Assembly: GCA_965229625.1 (NCBI GenBank)
Contig: CBDDJJ010000002.1
Span: forward strand, 310,001 to 374,000
DNA length: 64,000 nt
Source of the DNA: JANQIO01 sp965229625
GTDB lineage: Bacteria > Pseudomonadota > Gammaproteobacteria > Pseudomonadales > Halieaceae
Direction of reading: 5' to 3'
In this document: piece by piece, positions 44,557-53,620 of the stretch
How the letters are laid out: each line of letters starts with the position of its first letter
Numbering within the stretch: the stretch's first letter is position 1
Made by a program: the position numbers and the translations under genes
Notes under the pieces: generated by a model
Told to the model about the DNA's origin: nothing
Database searches by the model: none
What the model saw: only the letters and a program-made list of their open reading frames with translations

Positions 44557-47500
44557 CTACCTGACCGCGTACCCGATCGACGGTGCGGCGTAGAACTGTG
44601 CCCTGGCACCCTGTTCCAGGTTGAACTGGCCGTTGCGCTGGGCACTCTGCGTGACCTTGACCCGCACAGCGGCGGAAGACAGGTCTTCCACCACACCCTG
44701 GACGGCCATGCGGCTACCGGAATACACGGCGACCTGCATGCCAATGCGAATCCGCCCCTTGTCGAGGTTGAGGTCGATCACATCCCCAGTCTTGCCCACG
44801 GTGGGCCTGGGCACATGGCCGCTGATGATGCTGCTGACCGGCGCGTGGCTCGCCAGCAGGATGCAGACCCGCACCAGGTCGTTCATCAGGCGCAGGGCTT
44901 CCTGCTCTCCGCTTTCGATGCGCGAGAACAGCCAGGCCACCATGCTTTGCAATTCGCGTCGCAGTTCAAAATCCACCTCTGCCCAGCTCGGCAGATTCTG
45001 CAGGTCACGCAGGTCGAAGGGACGATCAAATACGCTGATGGCATCCGCCCATTGCAGGCGCACCGCCGGCAGGACATCGCCACAGCGGTTGTAGAGACAG
45101 ACGGCCACATCCTCCAGGCGCTCCATCTCTACCAGGGCCGCCCGCGCCATGGCCGAGCGGCCGCGTCCCGCTTCTATCAGGTCGGCCAGCGACAGGTCTT
45201 GCTCCGCCTGGTCCTGGGCCTGTTGCCAGTGCAGGTTTTGCAACTGCTGCACCTGGATCTGGGCGCGACGCTGGTACCAGCCTGAGCGGGTGGTGCGGTA
45301 GGCCTGCAGCATGGTGCTGACAGCGCTGCCGTAATGCCGGTTTTTATCCGCCCCCTCCACACGTGGCGTGGCGACGCGATAGGTCGGTGTGTCGAGCCAC
45401 ACCTGCGCCCGATTGCGGGCATAGGACAACACGTCGTACAGGAACTCCGGGCGATCGAGCTGGCGCAGAACGGGCTTGACGCTGGGCAGCCAGGCCAGCG
45501 GTACTTCACGGAACAGGTCCAGCATTTCCTCCAGTTCGTCGGTGGCCTCGTAGTCTTCCGCCAGGCAGGCGGGTACCGGGTCGACGAACTCGCCGTACAG
45601 ACGGGTGGAGGGTTGATCGATCATGGCGCTGCCGAGACGTGGCCGCAGGAAGGTGACAAAAGGCACCTGGGTGGCGAGGATTTTCCGGCGTCGGTCGTTG
45701 ATGCCCTGCACGCGCTGCTTCTCTTCCTCGAACAGTGCGCGTGCCACCGTGACGTCATGGCGCATCTCTGCCAGCAGGTCATCCATTTCTGCCAGTTGTT
45801 TCTGCCAGCGCAACAGGTTCTTCTGCAACTGGCCAAGCGTCGCGCGGGACTGCTTGATTCCCAGCCGGTACAGCGCCAGTCGTTGCTCCACCTGGCGGAT
45901 GGCGGCAATCGCATCTTCCAGGGCAATGATGCCGGCAGAAAAATACGCCGCCTCATCGCCATCCGGCGGGTCGGGATCAAACAGCCCCAGCTTGGTAAAG
46001 GTGACAAGGTCTGCGGAATCCAGGCGAATCTGCCTGCGCCGGGTGGCTTCCTCCAGCACGGTATTGAGCGCTGTCACCTCGGTAGCGCTGAGGCCTTCGA
46101 CCTCAGCATCCAGGGGTGCGGCGGCATTGAGTGCCACAAAATCGACACCGCGGCGCGCGCGGGCGTCGAGAACCGCCTGCACAGGCGCAGCCTGAGCGTC
46201 ACGTACGCTGGTGAAATCAGCATCCGAAAAAATGCCGACTGCGCCGGTGCGCAGGCTGACCTGGATATCCGCGATGCTGACGGGCACGCGCTGCAGGCTC
46301 TCAAACACAGACACCTTGCGCGACAGCGCCTCGTTCTTCGCCTCGACACTGGGTGGCGTGTAGACCCGCTCGTCGATGGTGATGGTGCGGTAAAACATCG
46401 GGCGCTCATACAGCCGGCGCTCGATGTTGTTATCGAACAGATCGTAATTGGCCTCAAGGGTCAGTTGCCCGGAATCCAGCAATATGTCGGCGACGCCATC
46501 GGGCACCCGGCCGCCCCCGATGAGAATGTCACTCACGCCTGGCTGGGGTGTACCTCTATCCAGGAACATCGCACCGCCGAGATCAGTGGCGGTAAGGCCG
46601 CCGCCGAAATCCGGCTGCGAGCGACCACCGCCTGAACTCCCACCACGCGGCGTACTCCCGGTCATATTGACCAACGCGTCATCGTGGGTGAAGAAACGTT
46701 CGGTGCCCGCCATCAGGAAGGCATTGGTGATCATGAACTCTCCGCCCTCACCCGAGTCACCCGAACCCGAGGGTTCGGGTTCAGGCTCTGGTGCGGCAGC
46801 CACAATCGGCGCAGCGGCCGCCACCGCCGCGGGCCGGGCGATATCGAAGAAGCGCGAAATCTCCAGCGAGCTGGGGGTATCGAGCCGGCCGGTAGTGACA
46901 TCCTTCATGGCCGGAGACGTGGCCAGCCGCGAGGCTTTTTCGTGCCCCAGCAGCATTTGCCGGAGGCGATAGAGATCGCCCTGCACTTCACCAAAGATCG
47001 TTTCCAGCCGATCGTTGGTCTGTTCAATGTCGCTCTGCAGATCCTGGATAAACTCCTCCATGCCCATGAAGTCGGTGCCCGGGTTGTCTTCCAGTTCTGC
47101 AATCTGCTCGGTAAAGATGGTGGGGCTGCCGTCAAACCAGTCGTGTAGCTCAATCAGCAGGTCTCGGGCTTCCTGGCCGAAGTCCACATCCAGGTTCGAA
47201 AGCGGGTCGGGGATCACGAAGGGTAGCTGGGCTACCTCGTCGGCGACGGAGTCCGGGTCCGGTGACGGGTACTCAGGTATGCCTTCCAGCTCAATACTGC
47301 CAATCACCACAGGCGCCATATCACGCAGCGCATTGCGGTTGGTGCGAAACTGCTGGAGCCTGCTGACCAGGCTCCGCAGGGTGCTGAGAAATACCGGGTC
47401 AACCTGTTCGCGCTGCAGCAGCTCCGGCTCGTAGACGGCTTCCGGAACCGGCACCAGCAGCTTGACCCGATCAGCCTCATACAGGTCATAGGCTTGTAAC

Positions 47501-48555
47501 GACGCCGCGCCCTCCACCGCTACATCGAGCTGGCTGAGCGGAATGGGTGCCGCCTCTATAAAGTACTGGCCGGGAAAGAACTCGGTGGTGAGGTTGTCCA
47601 GGTCCACCAGTTCTTTCGGCAGGCTGCCGACCGGCGGCAGGAAACGGAAGTGATTCACGGCGGGCGTCAGGTCCGCGCCGGTGTCCTGCAGGTCGTAGAG
47701 GTGCTGCAGCATCTGCTGCATTCGCGCCTGCCACAGGAACGGCCAGCCGTTGCTCTCCAGGGTCGGCAAAACCGACAGGGGCGCTCCGCCCTGGCGGGTC
47801 ACCGCGTGGCGATCCAGGAAGGCGACACTGCCGTCTGCATTAAGGCGCACCAGCGCCAGGGCCACACCCCGCGCTTCCCAGGGCGGCCGCTCTCGCGGCG
47901 CCGAGCGCTCCCGTTCAAAGAGACGGTAGGCAAGCCGGTTCCTGAAGTGCGCATCGTCGGCGGGCAGGGCCACGTACTCCTCGGGCCATGGCATCCAGGT
48001 AACGCGTGCGCCTTCTACCCACTGGCGGTCTTCGAAGGGATGTTGCTCCGGGTCCCACTCACAGGGGTCATCCTCGTCAAAGTCGGCCAAGGTCTCCGCG
48101 ACGACCGGTTCCAGCAACACCACACCCACCCCCTCCGGCAGGGATTCCGGATCGTCCAGCACGGGAATCTCCGCAATCAGGATGCGCCGCCGTTGGCGCA
48201 GGGTCAGGTCCAGCCCGCTGCCCATGACCCCAAGACCCGGTCCGATTTCCAGCCACCAACCGTCCCGCGGAGTGGGCGGCGGCTGGTCCTCCTCACCGGC
48301 GGACGGTTCCGGGGCCACGAAAGCGGCCTCCGCCTCCAGGCCCCGAACAATGCCGTCGGAGAGCTGGCGCCCGTAGATGTTGAGATGTTGGCGATGGTGC
48401 TGGTCCTGTAATTCCAGCACGTCCGCCGTCAGCGCACGGCCGGTGTAATAACGAGGGCGTCGGTTCCAGGCATCGTCGACGCGCTCCGCCAGCGGCGGGT
48501 CCACCGCCAGCAGCCGTTCCTCCGGCTCAAAGCGGCGCGGCTGCAAAATCTTCAT
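44557..48555 (-). CDS. Large injection-system protein of unknown role, shared N-terminal module
   Basis: 1,332 aa; the ATG at 48555 overlaps the upstream stop as ATGA. The N-terminus (RRPRYYTGRALTADVLELQD, ~32-51, then a GLxVxPGxGL-like strand pair ~105-130) resembles the two preceding proteins. A low-complexity Ser/Gly/Pro linker lies near 586-605. A coiled coil occupies about 887-952 (QVEQRLALYRLGIKQSRATL and on). The C-terminus (~1240-1332) is strand-rich (GKTGDVIDLNLDKGRIRIG). No signal peptide or membrane helix. Its place after baseplate genes suggests a baseplate-wedge or fibre-like role; I do not recognise the family. Confidence 0.6.
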   Translation of the reverse strand: MKILQPRRFEPEERLLAVDPPLAERVDDAWNRRPRYYTGRALTADVLELQDQHHRQHLNIYGRQLSDGIVRGLEAEAAFVAPEPSAGEEDQPPPTPRDGWWLEIGPGLGVMGSGLDLTLRQRRRILIAEIPVLDDPESLPEGVGVVLLEPVVAETLADFDEDDPCEWDPEQHPFEDRQWVEGARVTWMPWPEEYVALPADDAHFRNRLAYRLFERERSAPRERPPWEARGVALALVRLNADGSVAFLDRHAVTRQGGAPLSVLPTLESNGWPFLWQARMQQMLQHLYDLQDTGADLTPAVNHFRFLPPVGSLPKELVDLDNLTTEFFPGQYFIEAAPIPLSQLDVAVEGAASLQAYDLYEADRVKLLVPVPEAVYEPELLQREQVDPVFLSTLRSLVSRLQQFRTNRNALRDMAPVVIGSIELEGIPEYPSPDPDSVADEVAQLPFVIPDPLSNLDVDFGQEARDLLIELHDWFDGSPTIFTEQIAELEDNPGTDFMGMEEFIQDLQSDIEQTNDRLETIFGEVQGDLYRLRQMLLGHEKASRLATSPAMKDVTTGRLDTPSSLEISRFFDIARPAAVAAAAPIVAAAPEPEPEPSGSGDSGEGGEFMITNAFLMAGTERFFTHDDALVNMTGSTPRGGSSGGGRSQPDFGGGLTATDLGGAMFLDRGTPQPGVSDILIGGGRVPDGVADILLDSGQLTLEANYDLFDNNIERRLYERPMFYRTITIDERVYTPPSVEAKNEALSRKVSVFESLQRVPVSIADIQVSLRTGAVGIFSDADFTSVRDAQAAPVQAVLDARARRGVDFVALNAAAPLDAEVEGLSATEVTALNTVLEEATRRRQIRLDSADLVTFTKLGLFDPDPPDGDEAAYFSAGIIALEDAIAAIRQVEQRLALYRLGIKQSRATLGQLQKNLLRWQKQLAEMDDLLAEMRHDVTVARALFEEEKQRVQGINDRRRKILATQVPFVTFLRPRLGSAMIDQPSTRLYGEFVDPVPACLAEDYEATDELEEMLDLFREVPLAWLPSVKPVLRQLDRPEFLYDVLSYARNRAQVWLDTPTYRVATPRVEGADKNRHYGSAVSTMLQAYRTTRSGWYQRRAQIQVQQLQNLHWQQAQDQAEQDLSLADLIEAGRGRSAMARAALVEMERLEDVAVCLYNRCGDVLPAVRLQWADAISVFDRPFDLRDLQNLPSWAEVDFELRRELQSMVAWLFSRIESGEQEALRLMNDLVRVCILLASHAPVSSIISGHVPRPTVGKTGDVIDLNLDKGRIRIGMQVAVYSGSRMAVQGVVEDLSSAAVRVKVTQSAQRNGQFNLEQGARAQFYAAPSIGYAVR

Positions 48556-50411
48556 TGCTCCAGGCCTCCGCGGGTGGACTCGATAAACTCGGCCACCGCC
48601 TCGGCGCTGACCCCGTCGTCGCCAAGGCGTTGGTCCAGCGCCTCGGCGAAGGCGCTGAACTCCTGCTCCGGCAGGGCGCGGGCAATGTAGTCCATCTCCG
48701 GCACCCGGTAACTATCCGCCAGTTTGCGGGCCTTGTTGGTATCGACGGCGATAGACGCTTCCAGCCGGCTTACTCCCTCGCCCATGGTGTCGCCGGCAAA
48801 GCGCTCGCTGACCAGGCTCACGGCGTGTTCGTCGAGGCGATCTTCTGCCTGGAATTCCCGCAATGCCGATCGCATCAGGGTCTCCGACTGCACAAATTTC
48901 GGTATGGTCAGCAATCGCACCATGCCAAGGTCCGCGGCTGCGCTGCCGGCTACCTTGAGGTGGGTAAAGTCGTCATAGAGATCGAGGGTGCGCTGATAGC
49001 GGCGCATCTCGGTTTCGTCGGTAAACTCGTCGGCCATCACCCGCACGACCTGGCCGACCACGGACTCCTTGTAGGATAGGTTGCGGCGGCGGATAAACCA
49101 TAGGAAGGGCTGCGCCCCAATCAGGCCCTGCCAACTGGTCTCGTTGAGACGATCCCGCAGCGGGCTCGGTGCCGGCGAGAAGTCCGGTAACCGCGCCTCA
49201 ATCTTGCGCATGAAATCAATGGGCTGCAGCGTCGAGCGCACCCGCCGGCCCGGGATCTGCAGCGGTATGGGTACCTGGCGGAGTCGCCGTGACAGGGTGT
49301 GAAACTGGCGCCGCGGTACTGGCACCATCACCAGCACCGAGGTGGAAGCCAGGGCCTCTTCATCCTCCGTCAGCTCGATGGGGGGCAACAGCATGCTCTC
49401 CTCCGCCAGCTGCGGAATCTCGTCCTCGGGGATCACGGAGATTTCCACGTCCACCGCCTGGGGAAAGAAGTACTGGGTAAAGCTGTCCATGTCGACGCAG
49501 GCACTGGGCATCCGCCCGGCGGCCGGCAGCGACACAAAGTGCTCGGCAGCCCCAAACCGCCCCGGCGCATTGAGGTTGCGACGGGATTCCAGCACGTCAT
49601 CGAGCATGGCGTCGTACTGCTTGAAATGCGCGTGTCGCAGCGGCCGCGGCACCAGCCCGAAACCGAGCACATCACTGAAGCTGGCGCCCATGCTGCGCCG
49701 CACCAGGTGCATGTCGATCCACTGTATGCTGCCACGGCTCAGCTCCACCAGTGCCAGTGGCAGGCTGGCGGCGGGAATGTCCATCTCGGCCTGTTCGGTA
49801 AACAGGTCGTCGGCGATCTCCGCACGCCGGCGCTCGCTGGATTCGGCCAGGCCCGAAGGCTGGTGATAGGGCACCAGGCTGACCGCCGTCGCCTCGATCA
49901 CGTCGCCATCCTGGAAACCGCGCTCGCCACCCACGTCTGTCGGGTAGGCGGCGGTTCGGTTGGCGGTGTACTCCAGCGCACGCAGCACCAACAGGAACAC
50001 ACCACTGCGGGTGCGTATAGGCGGCGCCGGGCGGCGCAGCTGCCCGACCTTGGTGTTGAGACTCTGCTGACCGGCGCTGTCGGTCACGTCGATATCCAGG
50101 TCGTTGGCCAGCACCACGCGTTCACCGTCGGTGGTCACCCCAAAGCCTGCGCGCACCAGCAGGCGGCCGGACTGGCCTTCCACGCGTTCCACCTGCAGGC
50201 CTTCCACCACGCCGGTGCCCGTGGCAACGGCCAGGTCCGCCTGGCGGGTCATCAGGTACTCGGTTTCCCGGCTCAGGTCCTGGGCCTTCAGGAAGCGGCC
50301 GTCGAACCAGCGCGGGCGGCGCCGCCGGGTATCCAGGTAGACGGAACCGGCGCGCCGCAGGCGACGCAGCTCTTCGAAATCGATGGGTTGGCGTTTGGCG
50401 TGAAAGTCCAT
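48552..50411 (-). CDS. Injection-system protein of unknown role, shared N-terminal module
   Basis: 619 aa from the ATG at 50411, which has AGAGGT upstream; a longer frame to 50627 lies inside the neighbouring gene and is rejected. The N-terminal module (RRPRWFDGRFLKAQDLSRET, ~32-51, then GTGVVEGLQVERVEG and LLVRAGFGVTTDGERVVL) matches the pattern in the genes either side. The remainder is mixed helix and strand with acidic helices near the end. No membrane segment. Found only by context as part of the baseplate-distal half of the operon. Confidence 0.6.
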   Translation of the reverse strand: MDFHAKRQPIDFEELRRLRRAGSVYLDTRRRRPRWFDGRFLKAQDLSRETEYLMTRQADLAVATGTGVVEGLQVERVEGQSGRLLVRAGFGVTTDGERVVLANDLDIDVTDSAGQQSLNTKVGQLRRPAPPIRTRSGVFLLVLRALEYTANRTAAYPTDVGGERGFQDGDVIEATAVSLVPYHQPSGLAESSERRRAEIADDLFTEQAEMDIPAASLPLALVELSRGSIQWIDMHLVRRSMGASFSDVLGFGLVPRPLRHAHFKQYDAMLDDVLESRRNLNAPGRFGAAEHFVSLPAAGRMPSACVDMDSFTQYFFPQAVDVEISVIPEDEIPQLAEESMLLPPIELTEDEEALASTSVLVMVPVPRRQFHTLSRRLRQVPIPLQIPGRRVRSTLQPIDFMRKIEARLPDFSPAPSPLRDRLNETSWQGLIGAQPFLWFIRRRNLSYKESVVGQVVRVMADEFTDETEMRRYQRTLDLYDDFTHLKVAGSAAADLGMVRLLTIPKFVQSETLMRSALREFQAEDRLDEHAVSLVSERFAGDTMGEGVSRLEASIAVDTNKARKLADSYRVPEMDYIARALPEQEFSAFAEALDQRLGDDGVSAEAVAEFIESTRGGLEQ

Positions 50412-50416
50412 AGCTG

Positions 50417-51271
50417 CTACCTCTGAATACCGTTGATCCAGGCGAGTTCTTCGGTGGAGAACACCAGCCGGCGAATGCTGTTGTCGATGGCGACAGCGAC
50501 GTTGGGATCGAACTCCAACGGCGCTTCGGTGGCCGGCACCCGCAGGCGCGCGAGCATGACCTCGGTACCGTCCTGGTCCTGCAGGTGTTCGCTGTCGTGG
50601 TTGAGCACCCCGCCGGCACCGCCCCACAGGGTGCCCTCGCGCCAGCCCTGTTGAAGCTTGTACTCCATGACCCGTTCCCGGCGCTGGGTGGTGTTGAGGC
50701 CACTGAGGCCCGGAAAGTCCGATTCCGGCACCGGCAGTGGGTCATCCTGGTCGCGAATGCGCAGTTCCAGCAGGAAACTGTCTCGCAGTCGGGCAGGCGC
50801 AAAGGCATCGGTGGCGTCGCCATTGCCACTGCCGAAGGCAGGCGTTTTGCCGCGCTCACAGGTGGCGAACTTGACGAACACGTCCACCACCACGCCGTCG
50901 GGCAGGGTGCCGTCGGTGTTTCGGTAGGCGCGGGCCATGCGGTCCTGGCCCAGCGGGTCGGCCGCCTCGGCGGCAAACCAGGCGTCCAGCGGCAGGCACC
51001 AACTGCGGGGTATCTCGATCAGGCGGCCGAGGCGGTCGACCGCAAGTCCGGGGGCTACCCGCAACTCCTGCGGATTCTCGGGCTCGATCAGCACCTCCAG
51101 TCCCGCCACCGTGCCACTGCCGTGCAGGTAGGCCAGCAGTCGCGCTATACGGCTGCGATGGTAGGTCTGCTCCGCTGCGAAATCGCCGTCGTCCAGCAGG
51201 ATGCCGTTGGCGTAGTAAACACGATCCGGATCCAGCGGTTCGGAGAGGGGATCGTCGAATCTCACAGTCAT
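50417..51271 (-). CDS. Injection-system protein of unknown role, shortest copy of a shared module
   Basis: 284 aa. GGAGGA lies just before the ATG. The protein opens with RVYYANGILLDDGDFAAEQT (~18-37), followed by YLHGSGTVAGLEVLIEPENP (~48-67) and LRVAPGLAVDRLGRLIEIP. This module recurs in the two downstream proteins. The C-terminus LVFSTEELAWINGIQ may be a short interaction tail. It lies between the tail-I protein and the 619-aa protein. I know of similar genes in other contractile-injection clusters but no assigned function. Confidence 0.6.
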   Translation of the reverse strand: MTVRFDDPLSEPLDPDRVYYANGILLDDGDFAAEQTYHRSRIARLLAYLHGSGTVAGLEVLIEPENPQELRVAPGLAVDRLGRLIEIPRSWCLPLDAWFAAEAADPLGQDRMARAYRNTDGTLPDGVVVDVFVKFATCERGKTPAFGSGNGDATDAFAPARLRDSFLLELRIRDQDDPLPVPESDFPGLSGLNTTQRRERVMEYKLQQGWREGTLWGGAGGVLNHDSEHLQDQDGTEVMLARLRVPATEAPLEFDPNVAVAIDNSIRRLVFSTEELAWINGIQR

Positions 51272-51292
51272 GGTTTCCTCCTGTTCCGCACC

Positions 51293-53620
51293 CTATTGAG
51301 AACCATCGAGACGAGGGTCCAGGGACGGGGTTCGGCGTACCTGGTCCTTGCGGCCGATCAGGCTTGCCCCGAGACGGGCCGTGTCGGCCTCGGGCTTGTC
51401 GTCCAGCCAGGTGTTGACGGCTACCAGGCTGCGCAGTCCCACCAGTAGCGGCTCGCCCGCTGCCAGCACCCGGCTGACCAGGTGCGCCGGCGCCTCGGCT
51501 TCGACAATGCGCCGTACCAGGCGCAGGTCATCTGCCCCGGTATCGCGATGCACCAGCACTGTCAGGCGATTGGCCAGGCGTTCATGGAAGCGCTGCACGG
51601 AGCGCTCCTCAAAGCGGTAAAGGTCGAGTTCATCGGCAAACAGGCTCATGAATTCGCGCCGCCACTCATCGCCCAGGAACAGGGTGTCGCCCACGTAGGA
51701 GTTGGCACTCGGCAGGTCCGCCTGCAGCAGCGGGTCGTCTTCAACGCTCAGGTCAGCACCAAGAATGGTGGCGAACGTTCGCCGCAGCCGGAAATCTTCC
51801 AGCACCACGATAGCGCCCTGCCCCACCTTGCCGTCGGTGGCCAGGTCCAGCGCCAGCTTCAGCCCTTCCAGCGTGCCGCGCCGGCGATAGGCGCTACCGG
51901 CATGCCGCAACATGCGACGCTTGCGCTGCTCCGGCAGCCCGGGCTCCAGCGCCAGGCCCACCCAGCGCGCCAGCCAGTCCAGCGCCTCTGGCGGTGCGGT
52001 GGCGGGATTGGTCAACAGGTAGGCATGCGCGATCCGGTCTTCCAGTGGTGTCAGGAATCCCTCGCACAAACCCAGCAGGCGGTTCAGGAAATCCGCGCCG
52101 GTGGCGTCGCCCTCGGCGCGCGCATCCGCACCGCCGAGTTCTTCCCGATACAGTGCCGGCAGGTACCGGTCGCGATAGGCAAAGCGCGGGCCGTAGACCC
52201 TCACCGCCGCCACCTCCGGGCTGAGGTGGCCGTTGCCATGCAGTTCCAGCGACAGGTCGAGGTAACGGCCGGTCAGGTCGCGTACCCGCCTGCCGCCGGT
52301 TTGCACCAGCGCGCTGAACAGGCCGGCCCGGTGGGGCTCAGGTTCACAGGGCAGTAAGCCGACGTGAAACGGCAGCTCCGATGCCTGGTTCACCCAACTG
52401 CCGACCGGCATCACCTCGTCGCTACTGATGGCGCCAAAGCCGTGGGGCGCGCCGGGGTGTTCCGGCAAGGCCTCCAGCGTGTCGGCGGCGCTGAGCAGGA
52501 CCCGCACCGAGGTACCGGGAGGCAGCTTTGCCTCCAGGTAGATGCGGTGCCAGACCGTGCCGGGCTCACCGCTGTCAAAAGGCACCGAGAGTCGCGCCAC
52601 CGCCTGGCGGCTGAGCGCCGGCATCGACAGCGGGTGCAGGGGGCGCAGCCGCAGCTCATCCTCAGCACCCGCCGCGTAGTGTGGTAAATCCGAGGCTTCT
52701 ACGGCGAAGCGCCGGTTCAGCATCTCCCCGGCGTTCAGCGGATGGCGTTCGCCTGCCGCAATTGCGTCAGCGCCCAGCAAGCGATAGACCAGCGCCTCGC
52801 GCCGGTTCGCGTGACGCAGCGCCAGGGCATCGCTCCCCACCCAGGCCATGTCGTAGGGAGCGCCGCCCCCCGGCAAGTTGACGGTGCGTTGCACAACACC
52901 GTGTTCGACCAACGCCACGACGGGATCCGTGTCCGCAGCCGTCGGCCACAGCAGCAGCGCCAGTTCGTTGCCAGCGCCTGCCGCCAGGCCGATGGCCTCG
53001 TGGTCAGCCGGCAGTTCGAAACCCGCCAGCACCTCAATCCGCGGAGGGTCGCGGTTCTCTTCACAGGGCTTGGCGGTGTCGGGCGCGTAGTTGACCGTCG
53101 GGCGGTCAGGGTGTGGCTGGCCCGTGGCCAGGAGCAGGTCACCGCTGCTGCGCTGCAGGAGATGGCAACCCCCTTCGGCGCGTGGCGCGAGCCGGTCCGG
53201 CCGCGCACCCTCGATATCAACCTGAAGTTCGGTGAAGCGCCCGCGCCGGTCGAGCCAGACTAGGGCGGCCTGGCTGCCATCGTCGATCAGGATGTACAGC
53301 ACACCGTTTGTGTCCAGGCCAATGTCCTGAATCGTCCAGCCGGCCGGTACCGTGTACAGCGTCTCGGTGCCGACACCGGCGCCGCCCGCTTCAACTTCCG
53401 TGCGGTCAGCGCTGGCCCGGGCCCAGGTGTTCCAGGCATCGCGCGTCAACGGCAGGCCATCGGCCAGGTCCCTGGCCTCGGCGCGGTCGGTGGGAATGGC
53501 AGTCGGGCTGCGCTGGGAGCGCAGGCGGAACACGCGGCGGTGGGAATCCCAGTCCAGGCTGCTGTCCCGGGTTTGGGCCGGATCGGCAAGCATCCAGAAG
53601 CGCTGGCGGTTGGCGTCCAT
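51293..53620 (-). CDS. Phage tail protein I/Afp12-like baseplate protein with N-terminal propeller-like extension
   Basis: 775 aa; the ATG at 53620 overlaps the baseplate J stop by one base. The C-terminal third carries the tail-I domain: DRYLPALYREEL (~480), FLNRLLGLCEGFLTPLEDRI (~510), PPEALDWLARWVGLALEPGL (~543), and YRRRGTLEGLKLALDLATDG (~575). That is the gp7/Afp12 baseplate-wedge family. Residues ~85-330 form repeated strands with G-x-LYILIDDG and LALLLWPTA, like blades of a beta-propeller. Such extensions can bind sugars or contact fibres. Function in the baseplate wedge is well supported; the extension's role is inferred. Confidence 0.82.
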   Translation of the reverse strand: MDANRQRFWMLADPAQTRDSSLDWDSHRRVFRLRSQRSPTAIPTDRAEARDLADGLPLTRDAWNTWARASADRTEVEAGGAGVGTETLYTVPAGWTIQDIGLDTNGVLYILIDDGSQAALVWLDRRGRFTELQVDIEGARPDRLAPRAEGGCHLLQRSSGDLLLATGQPHPDRPTVNYAPDTAKPCEENRDPPRIEVLAGFELPADHEAIGLAAGAGNELALLLWPTAADTDPVVALVEHGVVQRTVNLPGGGAPYDMAWVGSDALALRHANRREALVYRLLGADAIAAGERHPLNAGEMLNRRFAVEASDLPHYAAGAEDELRLRPLHPLSMPALSRQAVARLSVPFDSGEPGTVWHRIYLEAKLPPGTSVRVLLSAADTLEALPEHPGAPHGFGAISSDEVMPVGSWVNQASELPFHVGLLPCEPEPHRAGLFSALVQTGGRRVRDLTGRYLDLSLELHGNGHLSPEVAAVRVYGPRFAYRDRYLPALYREELGGADARAEGDATGADFLNRLLGLCEGFLTPLEDRIAHAYLLTNPATAPPEALDWLARWVGLALEPGLPEQRKRRMLRHAGSAYRRRGTLEGLKLALDLATDGKVGQGAIVVLEDFRLRRTFATILGADLSVEDDPLLQADLPSANSYVGDTLFLGDEWRREFMSLFADELDLYRFEERSVQRFHERLANRLTVLVHRDTGADDLRLVRRIVEAEAPAHLVSRVLAAGEPLLVGLRSLVAVNTWLDDKPEADTARLGASLIGRKDQVRRTPSLDPRLDGSQ

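Noticed and set aside
44557..48555. 1,332-aa protein as the tape measure
   Set aside because: Only one short coiled coil and many strands; the 573-aa neighbour has the CIS_TMP motifs and the right position before the ATPase.
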